Shown: positions 1 to 10,917, counted from the stretch's first letter. The stretch is DNA of 13,681 nt from Thermoanaerobaculaceae bacterium (GCA_022865555.1 JALHTD010000326.1:1-13681), one strand, 5' to 3'. Made by a program: numbers and translations. The notes: a model not told the origin generated them from the letters alone.

Positions 1-1
1 C

Positions 2-1225
2 CTGCTGGAGGTGATGGAACGGCAGCACTACCCGGAGATCGCCCCGGCGCCCGATGCCGAGATCCTTCTCCCCTACGACATCACCGCCTGGACGATGCCG
101 CTCGCGCTCGGGGTCGGCGCCGTCAGGGTTGAGGGCGAGGTGCGCGGAAGACTCGCCCCCATCGGATCGCTGTGGGTGGGGAGCGATACCCGTCCGATCG
201 GGGAAGGGAACACGCTGGTCGTGCCGGCCGGGCAACTCGGCGGCTTCGCGGTGGCGAACCTCGCGCTCGCACAGGGAGCCTCCGTCGCGCGCATGACGGG
301 CCCGGCGCAGGTCGCGGGGCAGGACCTCGCGGTGGGTTCGTTCGTGATTCAGGGCCTGGAGGGTGCAGCCCAGGCCAGGGTGCTGGCGGGTGCCGGCGTG
401 ACGCCCTTGCGAACGTCGGCAAGCCCCTCGGGTGCGAAGCCTTTGCGGCGCGCCGTCCTCGGTGTCTACCACCCCAACCTCGGCCTCGAGGACGCCGGCT
501 GGCTGCGGTTCGTCTTCGAAAAGGCTTCCTTCCCGATGGAGGTGGTGGACAGCCCGGCGGTCAGCTCAGGCGCCTTTGTGGGCCGGGTGGAGGTGCTGGC
601 CATCCCGCCGATGGAAGGCAGGGCGATTGTGGAGGGACCGCAGCAGCGCGGCCCCGCCTCACCCCCGCCCGAGTACCGGAAAGGGATCGGCAAGGAGGGG
701 GTCGAGGCGATCAAACGCTTCTTCGCGGGCGGCGGCACCGTGATGGGCTTCGGGCCTTCGGCCGACTGGCTCGCCGACACCCTCGATCTGCCGGTGTCCG
801 ACACGCTCAGGGGCGTCAAGAGCGAGGAGTTCCGTTGCCCGGGCGCACTGCTGGCGCTGGAGGTGGACAACAGTGCGCCCCTGGGTTGGGGGATGCCCGC
901 GCAGGTCGCGGCGATGATCGAGGGCGAAACGGTCTTTGCCACCCGGCCGGCGGTGGGCGAGCAGTCGCGGGTCGTTGCTGCACGCTTTCCCGACGCACCC
1001 CTCGTGCTCTCCGGTTGGATGCGTGGCGAGGAGAAGCTGCACCGCCGCGTCGCGGTGGTCGAGGTGCGGCGCGGCAAGGGGCGTGCGGTGCTCTTCTCCT
1101 TCGCGCCGTACTTCCGGGGGCAGACCGAGGCGACCCTCCCCCTCCTCTACAACGCCGTGATGGAGGAGATGATGGAGGCCCCGCCGGAGGCCGCCAAGGA
1201 CTCGAAGGCGCCGGCGAAGCCGTAG
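2..1225 (+). CDS. M14-type zinc carboxypeptidase, C-terminal part (5' end outside window)
   Basis: The open frame reaches the left edge (codons from position 2, LLEVMERQHYPEI), so the GTG at 11 is not a real start. What remains is about 407 residues of the non-catalytic C-terminal half. It has the family's signature linker (PYDITAWTMPLALGV, about residues 24-38 counted from position 11). A flavodoxin/glutamine-amidotransferase-like domain follows, recognisable by LGVYHPNLGLEDAGWLRFVFE, KRFFAGGGTVMGFGPS, and a closing segment GRAVLFSFAPYFRGQTEATLPLLYNAV. These segments match, from memory, large exported M14 carboxypeptidases found in Acidobacteriota and Bacteroidota. The zinc ligands (HxxE...H) and any signal peptide would lie upstream of the window, so activity cannot be judged. 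The last 15-20 residues are Ala/Lys/Pro-rich, a low-complexity tail. apgM follows 24 bp downstream on the same strand, so the two may be co-transcribed; no functional link is obvious. Confidence 0.75.
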   Translation: MLEVMERQHYPEIAPAPDAEILLPYDITAWTMPLALGVGAVRVEGEVRGRLAPIGSLWVGSDTRPIGEGNTLVVPAGQLGGFAVANLALAQGASVARMTGPAQVAGQDLAVGSFVIQGLEGAAQARVLAGAGVTPLRTSASPSGAKPLRRAVLGVYHPNLGLEDAGWLRFVFEKASFPMEVVDSPAVSSGAFVGRVEVLAIPPMEGRAIVEGPQQRGPASPPPEYRKGIGKEGVEAIKRFFAGGGTVMGFGPSADWLADTLDLPVSDTLRGVKSEEFRCPGALLALEVDNSAPLGWGMPAQVAAMIEGETVFATRPAVGEQSRVVAARFPDAPLVLSGWMRGEEKLHRRVAVVEVRRGKGRAVLFSFAPYFRGQTEATLPLLYNAVMEEMMEAPPEAAKDSKAPAKP

Positions 1226-1249
1226 AATAGGCAGCCAGGGGCGCTATGC

Positions 1250-2482
1250 TTGTCGGTGCGGGAGGTGGTGCTGGACACGATGCGGCTCGTTGAGCGGCAG
1301 GCCGAGCAGACCTCGTCACGCATCCTGTTCCTGGTGTTGGACGGTCTCGGCGACCTGCCACGCTACGGCGACGCGCTCACGCCCCTCGCGGCGGCCAAGA
1401 AGCCAAACCTGGACCTCCTTGCCAGGGACGGCTGCTGCGGCCGGTTCGACCCCGTGGGACCCGGCATCACCCCCGGGTCGGGTCCCGGCCACCTCGGCCT
1501 TTTCGGGTACGACCCGACGGAGTACGAGATCGGACGCGGCGTGCTCTCCGACGTGGGCATCGATTTCTCGCTTCAGCCGGGCGATGTCGCGGCGCGCTTC
1601 AACTTTTGTACCCTCGACTCGGACGGCTACATCTCCGACCGCAGGGCCGGACGCATCGAGACCGAGCAGAACCGCAGGCTCGTCGCTCGCCTCCGGGAGA
1701 TCCCGGCGCCGCCCGGAGTCGAGATCTTCGTGGAAACCGAGGCTGAGCACCGTGGGGCGCTGATCGTGCGGGGGGAGAAGCTGGGTCACCGCCTGGCCGA
1801 CACCGACCCCCAGAACACCGGCGTGCGGCCGCTGCCGGTGAAGGCCCTCGACGCCGGCTCCAAGACGACCGCGAAGATCGTCTCGGCGTTCGTCAAGGCC
1901 GCGCGCGAGGTGCTCAAGGACGAGCCCAAGGCCAACGGGATCCTCCTTCGGGGCTTCGACTCGCTACCGAAGATCCCCCCGCTTTCGGAGCGTTTCCAGT
2001 TGCGGCCGGTGTGCGTCGCCACCTATCCGATGTACCGGGGGCTCGCGCGGCTCGTCGGGATGGAGATGCCGCCCGCCCCACCCTCGCTCGCGGATTTTCC
2101 GGCGGTCGTGAGGGCAAACCGGGAAGGGCGGGACTTTTTCTTCGTGCACGTCAAGTACGCCGACAAGGCCGGCGAGGACGGTGACTTCAACCGCAAGCGA
2201 GAGGTCATCGAGGAGGTGGACCGGCTCATCCCCGAGCTGCTGGCGGACGGGTTCGAGGTGGTGGTCGTGACCGCGGACCACTCGACGCCGGTGGCCCACA
2301 AGGCGCACTCCTGGCACCCGGTGCCCGCGCTCGTGTGGGCGCCCGGCCGTGTCTTCCGCGACTCGGTTGCGACCTTCTCGGAGACCACCTGCATCGGCGG
2401 TGCGCTCGGGCGCATGCCGCTCCGCTTCCTCATGGCCGAGGCGCTGGCCGCTGCCGGCAAGCTTGCCAAGTTCGGCGCCTGA
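1250..2482 (+). CDS. apgM: 2,3-bisphosphoglycerate-independent phosphoglycerate mutase, archaeal type (ApgM)
   Basis: This cytoplasmic enzyme interconverts 3- and 2-phosphoglycerate in glycolysis and gluconeogenesis. It belongs to the metal-dependent alkaline-phosphatase superfamily. Visible motifs: LFLVLDGLGD (metal-binding D31), TPGSGPGHLGLFGYDP (S77 is the expected phosphorylated Ser, H81 nearby), VHVKYADKAGEDGDF (about residues 299-313), and TADHSTPVAHKAHSWHPVP (D343, H344, H353, H356) for the second metal site. The length of 410 aa is normal for the ApgM branch and shorter than the roughly 510 aa GpmI branch. The start is uncertain. TTG at 1250 has AGGGG (1237-1241) 8 nt upstream. ATG at 1280 has GGAGGTG (1261-1267) 12 nt upstream and would begin MRLVERQ, closer to typical ApgM N-termini. 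The downstream neighbour converges on it. Confidence 0.92.
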   Translation: MSVREVVLDTMRLVERQAEQTSSRILFLVLDGLGDLPRYGDALTPLAAAKKPNLDLLARDGCCGRFDPVGPGITPGSGPGHLGLFGYDPTEYEIGRGVLSDVGIDFSLQPGDVAARFNFCTLDSDGYISDRRAGRIETEQNRRLVARLREIPAPPGVEIFVETEAEHRGALIVRGEKLGHRLADTDPQNTGVRPLPVKALDAGSKTTAKIVSAFVKAAREVLKDEPKANGILLRGFDSLPKIPPLSERFQLRPVCVATYPMYRGLARLVGMEMPPAPPSLADFPAVVRANREGRDFFFVHVKYADKAGEDGDFNRKREVIEEVDRLIPELLADGFEVVVVTADHSTPVAHKAHSWHPVPALVWAPGRVFRDSVATFSETTCIGGALGRMPLRFLMAEALAAAGKLAKFGA

Positions 2483-2510
2483 GGAAGTAGCCTTCCGACC
2501 GCCCACGGCG

Positions 2511-2598
2511 CAGCTAACAGCTCACAGCGGACAGCCGACAAGAGCTCGCAAGCGACGCCCCGGTCTCAGGCTGTCAGCTGTCGCCTGTCGGCCGCCGG
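2511..2598. repeat. Inverted pair of 7-bp-period tandem repeats between convergent genes
   Basis: The left arm (2511-2538) reads as four heptamers: cagctaa, cagctca, cagcgga, cagccga. The right arm (2571-2591) reads ctgtcag, ctgtcgc, ctgtcgg. Read on the opposite strand and in register, the right-arm units are ccgacag, gcgacag, ctgacag; the left arm in that register is ctaacag, ctcacag, cggacag, ccgacaa. Both arms therefore share a consensus close to CNSACAG in opposite orientations, about 32 bp apart. The right arm overlaps the last codons and stop of the cation-transporter gene (stop 2574-2576). It could fold into an imperfect stem-loop between the two 3' ends, but there is no T-tract. Confidence 0.6.
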
Positions 2599-4046
2599 CT
2601 GGGGTCGCGAAGTGGCTCGACGTGGATCACGACGCGTCCGAGGTGTGGGAGCCGTGCCCGCAGGGCGTGCTCGACCTGCTCGGTGACCGCGTGGGCGGTG
2701 GTAATGCCCGTGTCCGCGTCCAGGGCGCAGTGAAAGGAGATCGCGAGTTCGCCGCCGGTCCGCCGCACGGTCACGTTGTGCGGGTGGCAGTGGAGACTGT
2801 TGTCCCGCGCAAGCTCGTGCAGGACCTCGAGGACCCTGGCCTCGTCCTGCGGCTCCGCCCGGTACGTGGAGCCGGCGACGCCGGTGGGCTCGATGTGGGT
2901 GACGATGTGACCGACACCCGGGAGGGCCTCGCCCAGCGCTTTCTCGAACGCGGTGGCCTGCGCGTGGGCTGCTCCCACGCTCAGGGTGTCGTCGACCTCG
3001 AGGTGAAGCTCGACCGACCGCGAGCCGAGCACCTGCTCGACGTTGATGTCGTGGGCCGCGAGGCCCATTCGGGATGCGATCGCTCTCGCAACCCCCGGTG
3101 TGTCCTCCGCGCTGACCTCGCCTGTGGGCGCGGCCGGCTCCAGGTGGACGACGACGTCGGCGCGAGGCAGGAGTTCGCGCACCGCGGCCTCCGCCGCGGT
3201 GGCGACCTCGTGCGCGCGCTCGAGGACGATTTCGCGGCCGACGGTGAGGGTCACGTCCACAAAGGCCTCCGGGCCGCTGCGCCGCACCCGCACCCGCACC
3301 ACGTTCAAGACACCGGAAACGCGGACAGCCTGGGCGATCTTGTCGTGCAGTCCCGGCGGCACCTCGTCGAGAAGGTGCCCAATCGTCTTGCGCCCGAGCT
3401 GGACGCTCACCCACACGACGATCGCAGCGACGCCCAGGGCTGCGAGCGCATCCGCCTTGAGAAGCCAGTGGAGGCCCGGCCGAGTGGACAGCAGTACACC
3501 CAGCAGGCCAAGGAGGACGACAGACGAGGACCAGATGTCGGTCGAGAAGTGGAGGGCGTCGGCCTCGAGCGCCTGGCTGTCGTACTTCTTGGCGGCGCGG
3601 CTGAGAGCGCGTGAGCGCGACACGTCGACGATGATCGAGGTCACCATGACCGCGAAGGCCCAAACGTTCGCCTCGACGTCGACCTGCTTAAAGAACAGGC
3701 GCTGTACCGCTTCGTAGATGATCCAGCCGCACGTGACCAGGAGCAGCACCGTCTCGAAGAGCGCCGAGAGGTTCTCCACCTTGCCGTGTCCATAGGTGTG
3801 CTCTCGGTCGGCGGGACGGCCCGAAGCCCGCACTGCGAACCACGTCACGGCTGCCGCCAGAAAATCCAGCGCCGAGTGCAAGGCCTCGGAGAGGATTCCG
3901 AGCGAACCGGTCATCAAGCCCACCACCAGCTTCATGGCGGTGAGGAAGAAGCCGGCAAATACCGAGCTCAGGGCGACGGCCCGCTTCTCGCGGTCGCCCG
4001 CGTTCGAGTGCTCGGCCTGCGGCAGCTGGCTTGACGGGGTCGTCAT
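2574..4046 (-). CDS. Cation diffusion facilitator (CDF) metal efflux transporter with three tandem C-terminal domains
   Basis: An inner-membrane divalent-metal (probably Zn2+, or Fe/Mn) / proton antiporter. The 490-residue protein has the usual six-helix CDF core. TM2 carries SEALHSALD (H57, D61) and TM5 carries ALHFSTD (H166, D170), giving the HxxxD/HxxxD transport site. Normal CDF proteins are about 300 aa with one cytoplasmic dimerisation domain. Here three copies follow the membrane part, at about residues 219-304, 315-388 and 401-479. Each ends in the domain's hallmark HxEP (HLEP 301, HIEP 384, HVEP 475). The third also has HCHPH (419-423), a possible metal site. The start at ATG 4046 is preferred over GTG 4112: the upstream 22 codons look non-homologous and a -10-like TATCAT lies between the two. 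Neither start has a strong ribosome-binding site. It is convergent with apgM and divergent from the peroxiredoxin. Confidence 0.88.
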   Translation of the reverse strand: MTTPSSQLPQAEHSNAGDREKRAVALSSVFAGFFLTAMKLVVGLMTGSLGILSEALHSALDFLAAAVTWFAVRASGRPADREHTYGHGKVENLSALFETVLLLVTCGWIIYEAVQRLFFKQVDVEANVWAFAVMVTSIIVDVSRSRALSRAAKKYDSQALEADALHFSTDIWSSSVVLLGLLGVLLSTRPGLHWLLKADALAALGVAAIVVWVSVQLGRKTIGHLLDEVPPGLHDKIAQAVRVSGVLNVVRVRVRRSGPEAFVDVTLTVGREIVLERAHEVATAAEAAVRELLPRADVVVHLEPAAPTGEVSAEDTPGVARAIASRMGLAAHDINVEQVLGSRSVELHLEVDDTLSVGAAHAQATAFEKALGEALPGVGHIVTHIEPTGVAGSTYRAEPQDEARVLEVLHELARDNSLHCHPHNVTVRRTGGELAISFHCALDADTGITTAHAVTEQVEHALRARLPHLGRVVIHVEPLRDPSRRPTGDS

Positions 4047-4073
4047 CTCAGGAATAGGCTCATCCGCGGCAGG

Positions 4074-4079
4074 ATGATA
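4074..4079 (-). promoter_or_regulatory. Possible -10 element for the CDF gene
   Basis: On the minus strand TATCAT (5 of 6 to the sigma-70 -10 consensus) lies 27 nt upstream of the ATG at 4046. No convincing -35 sits 16-18 bp further upstream. It is useful mainly because it would make the GTG at 4112 untranscribed. Weak call. Confidence 0.25.
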
Positions 4080-4189
4080 GCCAAAACCGCTTCGAACCGA
4101 AAGGGCTTGCACCGGCCGCCTGCGGCGCCGGGAGGCGCGAAGAATCTTGCCGCAGCGGGTGCGGTTTGTCCCTGCGGAGGGAATGAGCG

Positions 4190-4717
4190 ATGAGGATGTT
4201 CACCCTGATTCTGACGGCCGCGGTGGTTCTCCCGAGCGGCGCCGTTCTTGCGGGCGGCATGCTCAAGCCGGGCGATGCTTTCCCGGCCTGGGAGCTTGCC
4301 AACCAGGCCAACGTCATGGTCTCGTCGAAGGACTACTCCGGAAAGACGTACCTGCTCTGGTTCTACCCGAAGGCGATGACCTCGGGCTGCACGACGGAGG
4401 GCTGCACCCTGCGGGACAACTATGCCGGCTTCGAGAAGGCGGGTGTTCAGGTGGTGGGCGTCTCGTTCGACGATCCCAAGGACAACGCCGAGTTCATCGC
4501 CAAGAACAAACTCCCGTTCCCGCTGCTCTCGGACACCAAGCGGACGCTCGCGGTCGAGGTGGGCGCCGCGGACTCCCCGAGCCGGCTCTGGGCGCGACGC
4601 ATCTCGTACCTGGTGGGGCCCGACGGCAAGGTGCTCAAGGCGTACCCGGACGTCACCCCGAGCAAGCACGCCTCGGAGGTGTTGGGGGACGTCCAGCAGC
4701 TCAGCCCCGCCAAGTAA
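4190..4717 (+). CDS. Exported thiol peroxidase of the PrxQ/Bcp peroxiredoxin family
   Basis: Reduces hydrogen peroxide and organic peroxides using a peroxidatic cysteine, normally recycled by thioredoxin. Residues 1-21 form a clear Sec signal peptide: MRMF, then a hydrophobic run, ending VLA before GG. Most PrxQ/Bcp proteins are cytoplasmic, so this one is probably periplasmic or membrane-anchored. The mature part has the active-site string YPKAMTSGCTTEGC: T64 and C67 are the peroxidatic site (PxxxTxxC) and C72, five residues on, is the resolving Cys typical of PrxQ. Later motifs VVGVSFDDPKDNAEF and YLVGPDGKVLKAY are standard for the fold. The 175 aa length equals a Bcp domain plus leader. 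ATG 4190 has GGAGGG (4176-4181) 8 nt upstream. It is monocistronic, divergent from the CDF gene and convergent with thiI. Its extracytoplasmic reductant is not evident here. Confidence 0.9.
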   Translation: MRMFTLILTAAVVLPSGAVLAGGMLKPGDAFPAWELANQANVMVSSKDYSGKTYLLWFYPKAMTSGCTTEGCTLRDNYAGFEKAGVQVVGVSFDDPKDNAEFIAKNKLPFPLLSDTKRTLAVEVGAADSPSRLWARRISYLVGPDGKVLKAYPDVTPSKHASEVLGDVQQLSPAK

Positions 4718-4720
4718 GGG

Positions 4721-4756
4721 AGGCTTGAAGGCCTGAAGGCCTGATCGCTCAAGCCT
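4721..4756. repeat. 8-bp-period repeat within an inverted repeat, 3' of the peroxiredoxin gene
   Basis: Starting 4 bp after the peroxiredoxin stop codon, units ggcttgaa, ggcctgaa, ggcctgat follow each other with an 8-bp period. The segment is bounded by AGGCTTGA (4721-4728) and its exact reverse complement TCAAGCCT (4749-4756), which could pair over a 20-nt loop. The loop contains two AGGCCT palindromes. No T-tract follows on either strand. Confidence 0.5.
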
Positions 4757-4793
4757 GCGAGTCTGGGCGGGGGGCAGGTGAGCAAGCCTTCGT

Positions 4794-4833
4794 GCCTTGG
4801 TTGCAGAGAGACGTCGCAGCGGGCAACCGAGGC
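4794..4833. terminator. Long stem-loop between convergent peroxiredoxin and thiI genes
   Basis: GCCTTGGTTGC (4794-4804) pairs with GCAACCGAGGC (4823-4833) over an 18-nt loop. This is 11 bp with one G-U wobble on the plus-strand RNA, which becomes a C-A mismatch on the minus-strand RNA. It abuts the thiI stop codon (4833-4835). The position suits a transcription end for the convergent pair, chiefly for plus-strand transcripts, but there is no U-tract, so a role in RNA stability is equally possible. Confidence 0.4.
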
Positions 4834-6020
4834 TAGCCGGTGGGAGACTCATCCCAGCGGTGCTGAATGACCGTGACCGTCGCCTCGTGCTGGAGGCGGC
4901 GCGCCCAGGCCTCGACGTCCAGCGCGGCCTCGGCCTCCTCGCAGGCTGCCGGCGTCGTGCGAGTCGCGGGGTGCTGGGGCTGCAGGAACGAGCAGCAGTC
5001 CTGGTGGGGCAGGATCGACAGCTCATAGGTGCCGGCGCGCTCGGCCACCGCGATGATCTCCTGCTTGTCCATTCCCACGAGCGGGCGCAGCACGGGCATG
5101 TGGGCGACGCGGTCGATGGCGGCCATGTTTTCGAGGGTCTGGGACGCCACTTGGTTGAGCGACTCCCCTGTGACCAGGGCCTCGCAGCGCCAGCGCCTTG
5201 CGATGCGCTGCGCGGCGCGCAGCATCATCCGCCGGTAGAGCACCACCCGCAGCCGCTCGGGGCAGAGAGCGACGATCTCCCGCTGGCAGTCCCCGAAGGG
5301 TACGACCGCCAGCCGGCTCGCCCCCTGGTGGCGGGTAAGGAACCGGACCAACCTCTCGACCTTGCCGACCGAAGCATCCGATGTGTAGGGCGCGGAGTGG
5401 AAGTGCACGTAGTGCGCCCTGGTGCCGCGCTTCATCGCGAGGTAGGCAGCGGCAGGCGAGTCGATGCCGCCCGAGAGCAGCACCAGCACCCTGCCCGAGG
5501 TGCCGGCCGGCAACCCGCCCGGCCCCGGGTAGCGGTCCCGGAAAAGGTACAGGCCGTCGCTCTGGACGAGGACGTGGAGGGTGACGTCCGGGTTCTCGAG
5601 GTCCACGGCCATACCGGTGCGCTCGTTCACGAACGCGCCGAGCCTGCGGTTGACCTCCACTGAGGTCATCGGGAACCGCTTGTCGGAGCGCTTGCAGCGC
5701 ACCGCGAACGTCTTCCCCTGGAACTCATCGGCGTGCTCGCCCACGAAACGCTCGAGCTGGTCGTAGGTCGTGCCTGTGCGCTCGACCGGGATGATGCCGT
5801 TGAGGCCGAACACGGTGAAAAGCCGCCCGAAGACCTCGCCCCAGGGCACAGGTTCGGAGAAACGGACCACGACCCGGGCCGGGATGGACACCTCGGCCAC
5901 CGGCAGCCCCCGCAGTGCGCTGCGCACGTTGGCCAGCAGCGCGCGCTCGAACCACCCCCGGTTGGCACCCTTTAGCGACACCTCGTGGACGGTGCCGATG
6001 ACGTGTGTGACGCGCTCCAT
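4833..6020 (-). CDS. thiI: tRNA 4-thiouridine synthetase ThiI (no rhodanese domain)
   Basis: A cytoplasmic enzyme that adenylates U8 of tRNA and inserts sulfur to give s4U. In some bacteria it also feeds sulfur to ThiS for thiamine synthesis. Domain order: an N-terminal ferredoxin-like segment with VHEVSLKGANRGWFE (11-25), a THUMP domain (about 60-165), then a PP-loop ATPase with LLSGGIDSPAAAYLA (181-195). A conserved stretch LVTGESLNQVASQTLENM (282-299) follows, then ILPHQDCCSFLQPQHPAT (336-353), where C342/C343 correspond to the conserved catalytic cysteine region. At 395 aa it ends after the PP-loop domain. The C-terminal rhodanese domain that carries persulfide in the E. coli enzyme is absent, as in Bacillus and archaeal ThiI. 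ATG 6020 has GGAGG about 4 nt upstream. It probably forms its own unit, because a strong terminator separates it from the PFOR operon upstream. Confidence 0.93.
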   Translation of the reverse strand: MERVTHVIGTVHEVSLKGANRGWFERALLANVRSALRGLPVAEVSIPARVVVRFSEPVPWGEVFGRLFTVFGLNGIIPVERTGTTYDQLERFVGEHADEFQGKTFAVRCKRSDKRFPMTSVEVNRRLGAFVNERTGMAVDLENPDVTLHVLVQSDGLYLFRDRYPGPGGLPAGTSGRVLVLLSGGIDSPAAAYLAMKRGTRAHYVHFHSAPYTSDASVGKVERLVRFLTRHQGASRLAVVPFGDCQREIVALCPERLRVVLYRRMMLRAAQRIARRWRCEALVTGESLNQVASQTLENMAAIDRVAHMPVLRPLVGMDKQEIIAVAERAGTYELSILPHQDCCSFLQPQHPATRTTPAACEEAEAALDVEAWARRLQHEATVTVIQHRWDESPTG

Positions 6021-6124
6021 CCCGCCTCCGCCCGGAGCCTAGCACACAGGCGACGGGGGACTGGGGAGAGAAACTGACGCACCCGCATGCCGTCGCTGCT
6101 CCCCAGGCGGCGTCATGACGGAAA

Positions 6125-6159
6125 CAGGAAGGGCGGCCCGAAGGCCGCCCGCTCTCCTG
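6125..6159 (-). terminator. Intrinsic terminator of the PFOR operon (UUCG tetraloop)
   Basis: On the minus strand GGGCGGCC-TTCG-GGCCGCCC (6150 to 6131) forms a perfect 8-bp GC stem closed by the extra-stable C(UUCG)G tetraloop. An outer CAGGA/TCCTG pair (6125-6129, 6155-6159) can extend it. It is followed by TTCCTGTTTCC, a broken U-rich tract. It lies 35 nt past the stop of the flavoprotein gene and upstream of thiI, so it should end transcription of the PFOR operon. Confidence 0.8.
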
Positions 6160-6193
6160 CCTGTCTGTATCTCTGTGTCCCGGCCCGGGGCTT

Positions 6194-7186
6194 CTACGGC
6201 CTCCACCCCTGCAAGATGCGCATGTAGTTGGCGCGCTCCAGGGCCTGCGGGTTGGGCGACTTTTGGTGGCTCATGCTGGCGTGCATCTGGGAGAGCGAGG
6301 AGTACTCGTGCTCCTCCATCCAGCGCTCCATCCCCGAGCGCACGGTCTGCAGGTACGCCGGCTCGCGCTTGAGCAACGCGGAAACCAGCTGCACCGCGTG
6401 GGCGCCGGCCATCACCGCCTTGATTGCGTCGAGCGGGGAGTGCACGCCCCCCGAGCACGCGAGGGAGCCCTTGACGTGGCCGGAGAGGATGGCCAGCCAC
6501 CGCAGGCGGAGCAGCAGCTCGGAGGAGTCGGAGAGCTGCAGGCTCGGTACGACCTCCAGCTCCTCCACGTCGATGTCCGGCTGATAGAACCGGTTGAAGA
6601 GCACAAGAGCGTCGGCCCCCGCCTCGTCGAGCTGCTTGGCGAGGTTGGCGAGTGCGGAGTAGAAGGGGGAGAGCTTGACGGCCACCGGAATCTTCACTGC
6701 GCCCTTGACGACGCGCACGGCCTCGAGGGTGCGGCGCTCCACGCTCTCGCTGGTCTCCCACGCCTGGGTCGCCAGGTAGTAGACGTTGAGCTCGAGCGCG
6801 TCGGCGCCCGCCTGTTCGATGAGCTTGGCGTAGTCGAGCCAGCCCGCGGGCGAGGTGCCGTTCAGCGACGCGATCACCGGCACCTTGACCATCGCCTTGA
6901 TCTTGCGGATCTGCTCGAGGTAGGCCTCGGGCCCGAGCCGGTATTCCTCGGCCCGCGGGAAGTACGACAGCGCCTCCGCGAAGGAGTCTTCGTGCATCTC
7001 CACCGCGTGGAGGTGCCCGAGCTGCTCGTGTGTGATCTGCTCCTCGAACAACGAGTGCATCACGATCGCGGCCGCGCCCGCGTCCTCGAGCCGCTTCACG
7101 TTGTCGAGGTCGTCCACGAGGGGCGAGGCCCCCGGCATCAGCGGATTGGAAAGCTTGAAACCCAGGTAGGTAGTGGACAGGTCCAT
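6194..7186 (-). CDS. Dihydroorotate dehydrogenase-like FMN flavoprotein, second gene of PFOR operon
   Basis: A 330-residue TIM-barrel of the class-1 dihydroorotate dehydrogenase / dihydropyrimidine dehydrogenase-like group. FMN-binding features: NPLMPGASPL (14-23), a conserved K171 in AVKLSP, and the phosphate-binding segment CSGGVHSPLDAIKAVMAG (244-261). Where true class-1 enzymes carry the catalytic loop motif SCPN, this protein has LELNVYY (131-137), with no Cys or Ser base. It is therefore unlikely to be a standard PyrD, and its substrate is unknown. ATG 7186 is preceded by a GGGGGGAG ribosome-binding site and lies 13 nt after the PFOR stop, so the two genes are surely co-transcribed and perhaps translationally coupled. 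From memory, this pairing of a PyrD-like protein with nifJ recurs in several phyla. That suggests an electron-transfer role linked to PFOR or ferredoxin, which remains inference. Confidence 0.85.
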   Translation of the reverse strand: MDLSTTYLGFKLSNPLMPGASPLVDDLDNVKRLEDAGAAAIVMHSLFEEQITHEQLGHLHAVEMHEDSFAEALSYFPRAEEYRLGPEAYLEQIRKIKAMVKVPVIASLNGTSPAGWLDYAKLIEQAGADALELNVYYLATQAWETSESVERRTLEAVRVVKGAVKIPVAVKLSPFYSALANLAKQLDEAGADALVLFNRFYQPDIDVEELEVVPSLQLSDSSELLLRLRWLAILSGHVKGSLACSGGVHSPLDAIKAVMAGAHAVQLVSALLKREPAYLQTVRSGMERWMEEHEYSSLSQMHASMSHQKSPNPQALERANYMRILQGWRP

Positions 7187-7199
7187 GGTCTCCCCCCTC

Positions 7200-10820
<3,621 letters not shown>

Positions 10821-10895
10821 GCCGTTCCTCCTTGTGCGCTCCGCATCCGACAAAGCTCGTCGGGGGCGGATTTGCGAACCGGTCCACTTTGCAGA

Positions 10896-10913
10896 ATGTG
10901 AACCGTTTCACAT
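10896..10913 (-). promoter_or_regulatory. Rex-like operator over the PFOR transcription start
   Basis: ATGTGAA-CCGT-TTCACAT on the plus strand: two perfect 7-bp inverted arms around a 4-bp centre. This matches the Rex consensus TTGTGAANNNNTTCACAA at all but the outermost bases. The core also fits a CRP-type TGTGA-N6-TCACA site. It lies immediately downstream of the -10 and covers the expected +1, a position suited to repression rather than activation. That favours Rex, the NADH/NAD+ sensing repressor known to control fermentative and PFOR genes. Confidence 0.6.
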
Positions 10914-10917
10914 GGGG

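Noticed and set aside
6052..6072. A possible further heptamer array (gacgggg, gactggg, gagagaa) upstream of thiI
   Set aside because: Only weak three-unit similarity, within what chance gives in a G-rich stretch.
10821..10853. Upstream in-frame start for PFOR
   Set aside because: The extra 11 residues are not family-like, and the strong AAGGAGG lies within that stretch, correctly spaced for ATG 10820.
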